Source: Dactylonectria macrodidyma | Lineage: Eukaryota; Ascomycota; Sordariomycetes; Hypocreales; Nectriaceae | Reading direction: 5' to 3' | Assembly: GCA_020744425.1 (NCBI GenBank) | Contig: JAGMUV010000028.1 | Coordinates: 124,001-188,000, forward strand | Length of the DNA: 64,000 nt | Shown: piece after piece, positions 55,820-64,000 of the stretch | How the letters are laid out: the number at the start of each line of letters is the position of its first letter | Position numbering within the stretch: position 1 is the stretch's first letter | Notes under the pieces: model-generated | The model's input: the letters and a program-made list of their open reading frames with translations, nothing else | Told to the model about the DNA's origin: nothing | The model's database searches: none | Translations under genes and position numbers: made by a program

Positions 55820-57353
55820 GAAACAAACCCCTGTTCTGTGGGCAAGCTAACATTGATATGATAGATACATCAGGGAGCACGGAGGCAAACCCCGCGAGGT
55901 TTCTTGGCGTGAAAACCGAAAACCGCGGCACTCTCACCGTGATATTCGTTGAGAAGCCCCTAAAGGAGGCACCCAGCTATATATTGTCTACAATCTAGGG
56001 TCAGACTCTAATCATCTTTGCCAAGTCTCTACTACCTAAATGAGAGTGGCGGAAGTGGATAGCGAGAATTAGGAGGCTGAGAATTGTGTTCTTTGCTACT
56101 GTGGCCGGCACCTCTGAGATGAGACTATGTCATGACGAGATAGGAGTTGAGGATGCAGAGGGCGGCCAGTTCAATTGCTGCTTATTGTTTTTTCTGTAGT
56201 TTGGCACACTGGTAGACTTTGGTACCTTTGTTCTCGTGGCTCATTTCCTTCATGTCTGAAACCAATAACGGCCCGGCGATAGATTGGACAACGTAACCTT
56301 GGCTCCTGAATCTCATCTCATTACCAGGCTTCTTCTTAGTTGTAAATCTAGCCTGAGTATCCCAGATATACAACAGCAGTCCCAAAGTCTCATAGAGCTC
56401 TAGTTATGAGTCGGCATCGAGAGAAAATGGCGGCGCAGCGGATAGTGAAAAGAGGTGCAGCTTACAAGAGAATATGGCATTGTATGTATGAAGCAAGGCA
56501 ATCAGCTTACATCGGAAAGTCCTTTGTTTCTGGTAGACAACAGCACGCGGGCATATGGTGCAATTGGAACAACTCGGATGAGTCAACGGAAGCTAACGAC
56601 AATCATACGAAACCGCATCAACAACGTCCTTATAGATACTGGGCTCACTCAAACTACTAGGTCCATGACTCACAAGTCCTAAGTTTGTTGTGGGAGACTC
56701 TGGCTTGGGAGTAAGAGGGCGTTGTCGCTGGCCTGAAACTTCCCGGGAGCCACAGTCGGATCCGATAGTCTCGGCGGTTAGGAAAGAAAGGCGGGCTCGG
56801 CTAACAGAGATCGCAAGAAAGCCTCAAAATAGAACTAGAGGAATCCGATCTCTAGTGACGAAGAGCGCGAGCACTTCGGCTTCACGGGGCTTTTGCGGTT
56901 GTGTTCAACTCACCTCATAGAATGTCCGATGAGATCGACACCCAATGGCTTTTCACTCTACTCTGCTAGCCTGACAAGCCCATTTCGGATGATTGACTAC
57001 AGTATCATCATCTCCGGTTGCAGTGAGAAACATGGGCGGTCACGTATATTGCAGCAACGACTGGCGAGCTGCCCTGAACTAGCAATACCATTCACCGACC
57101 TGAACTTCAAACGTAGCCCATCGCTGTTAGCATTGAAACCAGACGGTTAACTTCCCTAAAAACGAAGCTTGCGTGCAACTAACATATTGTAGAGTCGAGA
57201 CCAGAATGGGTATCTTGGGCCCCATTATATTTCCCCTTTTGCAAGGGTCGGACCAACTACACTGCATATCCACGTGGACCACATATCTAATTATAGAAAA
57301 TAGCTAGAATAGTAGACTATTTTTATATAAAGTTTAAAACAGTTAAAATGACT
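55820..57353. other. Intergenic, no supported gene
   Basis: Short open frames only. The sequence becomes AT-rich from about 57290 to the left end of Fot copy C. Confidence 0.4.
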
Positions 57354-59216
57354 TAACGTACATAATAAGCGAGTGCACCAACCAAGCGAGTGCACCAAAA
57401 ATTCACACTATTAAAACAGAACATAACTTGAAATCACCACAAAGCATCTGATTAATTAAAACTAATTGCTATACTCTTCTGCAGATACTAATACAGCTAT
57501 CTAACATGTTCTTCTGTTATGCCCAGTGTTTCCACAGGCTCTACAGCGCCTTTCTCTCGCCGGTGCTGACCTCACTCGGCCACCACTTCTCGACAATTCA
57601 GCCATCATCTACGCATCAACATCCATCTGGTCAATTGCTTCTCTTGCCTCATCTACAGTCATCTTCCCTCTATCTTGTAGGCAGGGTCTCTTTGCTCTGC
57701 GCCGCTTGCTAAGGGCCTCATTTGACTGTCGAAGGTTCTGGACCTCAGACTCTAATAAGGTCATCTTATGCATTATTGCCTTTGTTCCCTTAGTCAGTGA
57801 CTTAAGATCCTCAAGAATAGATGCAGGAGAGCTACTTTGGTGCCTTCTGATTCGTCTTTCGAGGTATTCAGACTGAGAGCTAGCCTCAAGGACTGTCTTT
57901 GGCGTCTTAGAGACCCAAGGGTTAGGCAGGCTAGCCTCCTCCTCAGCAGGCGTTGGGGTCCGTAGCTGCACATCAAGCTTTGATATGACACTTTCTGGGT
58001 CTAATGGAATAAGCCCAGCTCCTCTAAAACCCCCCTTGATATTTTCTCTGTCATAGCGGCTTGGTAGGCGCCGTAAAAGGCTAGGAAGAACTCGGTCTTA
58101 GAAACATGGGTAATAGAGCATCTGATCAATTGCTCAATCTCTCGACCGTATGCTTTTTTAAGCGGCCCAAAGCACCCGACATCAAGAGGCTGGAGTAAAT
58201 GAGACGAATGAGGCGGCATACAAAGCGTGATGATCTTGTTTTCCTCGCAGTATTTCTCAAAGTCGACTGAGTGGTGACTTTCATGCCCATCGAGGATCAG
58301 AAGACGATAGCGACCATTTGATCGGATGCTTGTATGCCGATCAAAGTGCTTCAGCCACTCGAGACCCGTCTCGTTATCGGTCCAGCCATTTTGAGTCGTG
58401 GCGATAGCCCAATCGCCCGGGAGGTTGCTTTCTCGGTACTAGTTGGCGAGGTGATATTGGCCTGTAACCACAATGAACGGCTGGATCGCCCAGCCTTCCG
58501 CATTGATCGCCTGGATGACTATAACCCACTCCCGATTTCCAGGCTGGACTGATTTCGGGTTTCCACGCCTTTCTGCACCTGTGACAACCATGCCGCTTGC
58601 GATCAGGCCCATCATAAAGCCAGTCTCGTCAAAGTTATAGATATTAGCGAGGGTGATACCATATTTCGCGATTGTGTTCTCCACGAGCCTGAACTAATCG
58701 CGAATAATAGTTAGATTTTCGCATTTGGCCCTCTGGTAGTCGTATTTACGAAAAAAACGCGTCTTGAGGTCTGGTTGTCGCCTGACGAAGTTTGAAGCCC
58801 AGCGCTTGCCGACAGGCGACGCGTCGCGGTCGGCGAGCAGTCGGTTGGCCATTTCTTCAACACCACGCAGTCGCGGGGGAAATCCTCGCGAATCCAGGTC
58901 AAGAATGAACTGAACAATGATCTGTTGCTCTAGATCGGATAGTTTACGTGATTTGGGGATCCAATCGCAACGAGCAGTGACGCCATTCTCTCGGTCAAAG
59001 AGAGTACTATACTTGACTTGATAGATCTTTGCGGCGCGTCGGAGACTTAATTTTGGGTCATTTAGATAGGCTTGAAGCGCAAGAAGGATATTTGCCTCAT
59101 TATTTGATCGTGGCATCTTGAATGGTTGAGAATTGATTGATTAAGTAGGAAGATGAAAGGTTGAGGGATTTTTGACCGGCAAGCTTGTTTGACCGGCATG
59201 CTTATCATGCACGTTA
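57354..59216 (-). mobile_element. Fot1/pogo-type DNA transposon, copy C (least decayed, unmatched ends)
   Basis: 1863 bp including TA on both sides, the same length as copy A. The left end carries two perfect 15-bp direct repeats (AAGCGAGTGCACCAA at 57367-57381 and 57384-57398) with 17-bp period. The right end carries TTTGACCGGCAAGCTTG and TTTGACCGGCATGCTTA (59171-59187, 59188-59204), also with 17-bp period. The outer 20 bp or so and the AAAAAT inner edge match as inverted repeats, but the iterons of the two ends are different sequences. Confidence 0.85.
57462..59116 (-). pseudogene. Fot/pogo DDE transposase of copy C
   Basis: It starts at ATG 59116 (MPRSNNEANILLALQAYLND). The helix-turn-helix domains, all three catalytic Asp motifs (YNFDETGFMMG, LLILDGHESH, LLQPLDVGCF) and the C-terminal knuckle (CRACGNTGHNRRTC) are kept. 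The visible lesions are few. There are TAG stops near 58689 and 58437 (TGG to TAG, at positions where Trp is expected), a 1-bp frameshift near 58045, and two further TAG stops near the end (CAG to TAG). All stops are single C-to-T or G-to-A changes. Transposases of this group bind the TIRs and cut at TA. This copy is the youngest of the three but is not functional. Confidence 0.85.
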
Positions 59217-59399
59217 ACATTTGGTTGATGAAGCGATAATAGCCTGTGTGTGGTGTCTGACGATAGGAACTTTTATCCTTGCTGGATAGCTTCGCGATTA
59301 TGAAATAGTAGCTATATGGTGAGTGCAGACTCTCTTCCCCACTATAACGCCATTTCTAACCTTTGGCTGATCAAGGACTGTTATAGTATAACACATCCA

Positions 59400-61747
59400 A
59401 AGCTCATATTGGCCGCTTTTGCTTCGGTCTGATGCAATTAAAGACCGCGGAGTCCGTAGACCCGTCGTTGCTATCATATTAGTACTGCCACTGCTAAGCC
59501 TCCTCATCCCGATAGCCGGTGTTGTAACTCCCCTCGGTCTTTATGAGTCGAATGAGCCTAAGTCCGAGGCCGTTATGGCGGACTTTGCGTACGTTCTAGA
59601 TTCAAGCACTTTCTATAACGCTACATCCACATGAGATGACAAACCTTTTATACGAACGTGTAGTCGCAACAACTGCTATTTCCCATGCCCATACACCTCG
59701 GATGTGATTATCATTGTAGAAGATGGTCTATCAAGAAACTGCACTTTTGTCGGGGGTATTAACGCGACTGTCCCCGATATTCTCCATAATATCTATACGA
59801 GCGGTATGCAATACGAGAGAACTACTATGTCTAACTACTTTGATATAGAGTGGCGCTAAACTATGACGCAGTACGATCGCCTTCTCAACGATGGCGCGCC
59901 GATCGCTGCTAGGATCTTCCGGCGCCTCGAGACCATTGCGCTTATCGATGATATGCGCGCTATTGAAGGATTGGTTGTTAATGGAAAGAACGGCGGCATT
60001 GGCTTTAGAAACCATACTCTTCTGTCTGGCTATCCTAGAGGCGTAACATGGACGGAGGATCTTCTGTTCTGGGAGCCCGACGTGGAGTGCGTTGATATAA
60101 ACACGACCTTCGACTTTGAGGTCATGACGAGATCTCAGACTACTTCTGGTCTTTCAGTTTCTAAGTTGCGCCTTATAGATAGGGGCGGCTTCATCAATCT
60201 TAATACAACAGATCCACTAGACGATCAGCGTAATAGTATAAATAAACCTGATCTGAGGATGAGGGCGTATTAGGCGGCATGGGCTACTAATGCCTTTTCT
60301 ATGCTTTTTATGAACATTTCTAACGCTAAAGATCCACAGAAGAATAATAAGCCTTTTGAATGGATTAACTCAGAGATTGGGAAACACTTCAGGATCCTTA
60401 GGGGTGATGAGAGCTACTTCACGCTCGGGTTTATTGATGACTTTAGCTACTATCTTAGGGTCTTGGCGATAATTAGCGACACTGACGGATTGTACGAGAA
60501 TCCTTATAATATTACTAGTGACTCGTTTGATGCTGTAAGTAAGACTCGATATATTCCCTTAGTGTATAGACATGGCTAAACCCCACTTTAGGAGATTTAT
60601 GCTAGGGCACTCTACCTGATGCACTTACTAAGCTAAATAACACTTTCGTTCTCTGCAACCTTATTAGAGGTGTTCTGGAATGAATAGATGATGGCCCGAA
60701 GATAATATTCGAGGATTAAAGTCAATAGTCCTCTCCTTTATACGCTTGCGCTTTAGCTATTAAAGCAATAGTCAAGACTGTCACGTTCTTCCATAATGGC
60801 ACAGATGCAGCTATTAATAACCTCGTAGTCAAGGAGATTAAGGACAAGGATTATAGTACACAAGAAGAAATGCCGCTGTAGGGTGTCGAAGATTCTCCCT
60901 TCAGACTTGACGAATTCTAACCGATCTAAGGGCTTTTGCACTCAGCATATGAAACGTTTCGCAATATCTCGACGATCCGTGCCCCGTCTCTCTACTTCCT
61001 AGGAACCACGATGAATGGCTGGATCCTAGAGGTCCTTGACCCCCAATTCACATGCATGAACCTCCCCGCGTCGATTGTTCCTACTGGCGCTTTTCTTACA
61101 ATTCTTTTAGCTATGACTTCTACTACGCCAGATTACGATCTGACGGGCGAACAACCCTGAGTTTGTGGCTAAAGTGGCGGGAACTGTCAAGATCTACAGA
61201 CTCTACATCAACTATCCTGAAATTGCTATAGACCGATCTTACCGCTTCCACTGTAGTCAGGACGAAAGGCGTCCTGGGTCAAATGAATGCCCAGCCGGAC
61301 GAGGCAGTAGACATATCTGTCATTCCACTAGTGCATAAAGTCCGATATCGCTAGGTATACGGCATGCCTGCCTTTCTCATGCTTGCGTGCATAGCACTTA
61401 TTGCAGTGGCGGCGATTGTGTCAGCAGTAACTAAACAGTCCAACCTAGGGAAGCTGAATTACTGCCTGAAACAAACGTCACTCGGTCACGTCCTGACAAC
61501 GCTGTTTGACCCAGCAGCGAGTAGCTTTGCAATGACCGCGGCACAGTAGGGCAAGTTCAACGCAAGAAAAGAGCTAGATTTCGGGTCAAGAGAGCCAATA
61601 CTCGCCACAGAACCAGACTCGCAGCCGCCATCGATTCGACATAAGAGAATTCTCGTGGCAGCTGAAGGCCAAAGTTTAACACAGGAGTGCCAGCCCTCCG
61701 AGAACCAGCAGGTTCACGAAACGAAGTATAATGCACAGAGTGGATAA
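59400..61747 (+). pseudogene. Decayed large fungal membrane protein gene
   Basis: The frame begins with a transmembrane segment (VVAIILVLPLLSLLIPIAGVV) followed by TPLGLYE, a start shared by a fungal family of large integral membrane proteins of unknown function. It continues in one frame to about 60580, through TGA 59632 (TGG), TAA 59857 (CAA) and TAG 60271 (CAG or TGG). Then frameshifts accumulate. Late pieces still show MNGWILEVLDPQF, a TM segment (MLACIALIAVAAIVSAV) and a tail (KQTSLGHVLTTLFDPAASSF ... KELDFGSREPIL) ending near 61747. The stops in the better-preserved part are RIP-type transitions, which suggests this was a duplicated gene. Confidence 0.65.
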
Positions 61748-62609
61748 GGCGGAGATGTAATTAGCGCGTGTAGTGAGGAATCCTTCTCAGCCTTTGAGAA
61801 CGAGCGAGGAACGGGCGCGCAAGACGACGAAAGACTGAAGCGGGACTGGGTGCAAGAGGGGAGGTCCAGGGGGAGAAGAACCCCGCTGGGTGTCCTGAAT
61901 GGTTTCTGAGATCGAGGGCAATGACTGATGGTTTGAAGACTTGTAACCGTTGGCTGGTCTCTGGAGCTCAACAGAAGAGATCATGTTGGAGATGCTGGCA
62001 CCAGATCAGACCTGCGTATATCGATATCCACTGAAATTATGGCCCTTATATCGATATCCAGATAAGTGGGAGAAATTATCTGGATATCGATATATCCAGG
62101 TAGATATCCATACAGCCACATGTGGAATCAACTGGAAGCTGCTTGCTAAGCCTGTGGCAATAGGTGGTAACTGTCATCAAAGATGACAATATTTATCAGC
62201 CTTTCAAGCTACTTCCATGAGCTTCCTTTTGCCACTATTCAACATTACCATTCGGTACATTACCTCGACCGGAACCCTAGTCTAGACAATGGGATGCATG
62301 CCTTCTATTGCGAGTTTCTTGGTCAAGAGTAAGGAAAAAATAGTCTTCTTGGTATAAATCAATTAATTACGCTCTTCTTGATCTTTTCATCTAGGTATTA
62401 CTGTATGGATCGGTGTCTTTGAATTTTAATGAATTAAAATGTCCCCGTCGACTGCCTGCATGAATTCCACTAAAAGTCCCCGCAGACTCAAACCTGGTGG
62501 GAGCCGGATTCGCATGTCCTATGGTCAATCGATATTTGTTGACTCCAACCAATCCTCCTCTGGCCACCCCACATTAGATATTACGGGCACGGACAGCTCC
62601 ATTCCCGCT
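61748..62609. other. 3' flank of the ABC transporter gene, with a hairpin
   Basis: No gene is supported. It contains several copies of ATATCGATATCCA and the perfect inverted repeat at 62047-62094. Confidence 0.45.
62047..62094. repeat. Perfect 19-bp inverted repeat
   Basis: TATATCGATATCCAGATAA at 62047-62065 and its exact complement at 62076-62094, with a 10-nt spacer. A third copy of the core lies at about 62018-62032. Confidence 0.85.
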
Positions 62610-64000
62610 CTATTTAGGTCCGGCCTTGCGCTTTTTGACAGAAAATGAAAACTTCTTAACCCTGAAAAGGTAGTAGGTGGCGGTGGCAATGAAGATATTG
62701 AACACCACGAATGCCCAAACAACGCTGAAATTTCGCCACCGTTCGCTCCAATATATATCATTCCCAACTAGGTATTGATCCGCCACCTGCAGCGAACAGT
62801 ATTGACACTTCTCGGTAGCATCCGGGTTCTGTAGCTGACCCGGAACTGTTTCCAAGTAGTCGGCGAGGTATTGGCCACAAGTCTGGCTAGCAGGGGGGTC
62901 GAAAATAGATGTCTCTGTATCAGAGCAAGTGACCTCACGGTCATGTAGGACCGTTGACACCATAGCTGCAACCCAATAGGAAAACGGCGAAACTCGGTAC
63001 ATAAAAGTCCAGAACCCAGGCAGGGCACTGGGGCTCTGAAGCACACCACAGAAGGTAAGGCTCATCATGGAGAGAAGCGTAACAACAGAACCCGCAGTCT
63101 GGGCATCTGGGAGCGCGGCGATCGTCATATGTGCAAAGGAGCTGGCGTAGATAAGAAGCTCGACGCAGGAGAGTAAGATGATGACTTGGCGTTCGGAACT
63201 TTGGATGCCAACAACCGGATAGTAGAAAGTGGCATACATCAAAATGCCGGCAAGTATTTGGTAAGGGATCTCCACGAGTATATTGGCAATGAGGAAAGCC
63301 TTCCAGGAATATGCCTTGCTAGGTCGTTCCCGGACCTCATAAAGAGAGCGCTGAGTAACGAAAAGGGGTTGAATCTAATGTCAAGTTAGTTTCCAGCTAC
63401 GAAGGAGCTTTCTGGGCTCGGGACGAGACGAACCTGCTGTACCAAAATCGTAAAAATGGTGATCAGCATAAACACAGCATATAGAACGTTGTTCATGCCA
63501 GCCAAACTTCCTTCGGCTTGGTAAAATGAAAAGCCAATAAAGAGACCAGCGACGATGCACAACGTCAGTTTGGCGAAAATGTAGCTTGGGGTTCTCCAAT
63601 ATTGCTGGAATACTCGATGGGTGACCACCCCCAACTGCAGAATGAATGGTGCTGCGAATTCTGCTCCCTCTGCTGAAGAGTCTTGGTCAGGGCCGGAGGA
63701 CTCGGTATTGCCATGCGAAATGATATCCTCAATTTCAGCATCCACGTCTCGTCGTTGCGGGCTCGAATTCCAGACCTGATGCCAGTCTCCGGTACCGTTG
63801 ACCAGCTCGAGCATGTACTCGGCAGGGTTCTCGTCATTGCCACATTCCCGAGCGCCGTTTGTTTCAAAGTAATCCAACAGGGTACGGGAGTTGGGTCCAA
63901 TGTCACCAAAATAGACTGTCCTGCCGCCCTTCGCGAGGAAGAGGAGACGGTCAAATTCCTGGAACAGGATGGCGCTGGGCTGGTGGATAGTACAAAGCAC
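62610..64000 (-). CDS. PDR/ABCG-type ABC transporter, C-terminal part
   Basis: Two exons, 64000-63434 (the frame enters from outside the window) and 63374-62610, encode the last 443 residues. The phase-0 intron 63433-63375 has GTTCGT at its donor and ATTAG at its acceptor. The first residues, [20 protein letters not shown], hold the H-loop of the second nucleotide-binding domain. Then come the typical [18 protein letters not shown] and [12 protein letters not shown] segments and the second transmembrane domain ([27 protein letters not shown]; later [22 protein letters not shown]). A Cys-containing extracellular loop ([25 protein letters not shown]) and a final TM helix close the protein. These are hallmarks of CDR/PDR5-like drug and lipid exporters of the plasma membrane. 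No lesion is seen. Confidence 0.9.

Noticed and set aside
62439..62648. Plus-strand open frame overlapping the ABC transporter end
   Set aside because: No domain, and it runs antisense into the well-supported transporter C-terminus.
1..64000. Starship-type giant element with a tyrosine-recombinase captain
   Set aside because: NLR, HET and transposon content is reminiscent of Starship cargo, but no captain (DUF3435) gene or element boundary was seen in the window.
1..64000. CRISPR arrays, rRNA or tRNA genes
   Set aside because: No spacer-repeat array was seen. The short tandem repeats present have no spacers, and the genome is fungal. No tRNA cloverleaf or rRNA segment was recognised by eye; a dedicated scan would be needed to exclude a tRNA.

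Overview
The window is nuclear DNA of a filamentous ascomycete (Pezizomycotina). Genes carry short introns of about 45-85 bp with GT..AG ends and CTAAC-like branch sites. The gene content is typical of the group: a cAMP-receptor-like GPCR, GH10 xylanase and CE1 esterases, a PNP-NACHT-ankyrin NLR, a HET-domain protein, a PDR-type ABC transporter, and Fot1/pogo, hAT, Tad-like LINE and Helitron transposons. Species cannot be named from the sequence alone. Many transposon ORFs stay in one frame but are broken by stop codons that are single C-to-T or G-to-A changes from Gln, Trp or Arg codons. This resembles repeat-induced point mutation (RIP).

Layout. 1-984: C-terminal part of a GPCR. 1310-7700: a truncated LINE 3' end followed by a nearly full-length Tad-like LINE (minus strand). 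8390-10252: Fot-type element A. 10826-11809: an intact SDR oxidoreductase. 12500-14750: a decayed hAT transposase. 14885-15850: a second truncated LINE end. 16068-21693: an intact xylan-degradation trio (acetyl xylan esterase, feruloyl esterase, GH10 xylanase) with GGCTAA motifs in the promoters. 21901-22036: a 17-bp minisatellite. 23305-28258: F-box, C2H2 and MYND-finger genes. 28255-40240: two unrelated Helitrons arranged head to head. 40306-43060: Fot-type element B and a separate pogo transposase fragment. 43087-51861: a giant PNP-NACHT-ankyrin NLR and a HET-domain gene on the same strand, separated by a LINE ORF1 relic. 52515-53163: two related MITEs. 54122-55819: a coiled-coil protein. 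57354-59216: Fot-type element C, the least decayed. 59400-61747: a decayed large membrane-protein gene. 62610-64000: the C-terminal half of a PDR ABC transporter.

How it fits together. Three intact neighbouring genes make a functional set for arabinoxylan breakdown: backbone cleavage, deacetylation and feruloyl removal. The NLR and HET genes are both of kinds linked to fungal non-self recognition and regulated cell death, and they lie in the most transposon-rich stretch. The most unusual structural signals are: the shared TIR design of the Fot-type elements (two 17-bp iterons per end), including one element whose ends carry different iterons; two MITEs with a common core but different TIRs; and a Helitron with asymmetric terminal inverted repeats plus a 3' hairpin. 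No wholly new multi-gene system could be demonstrated.
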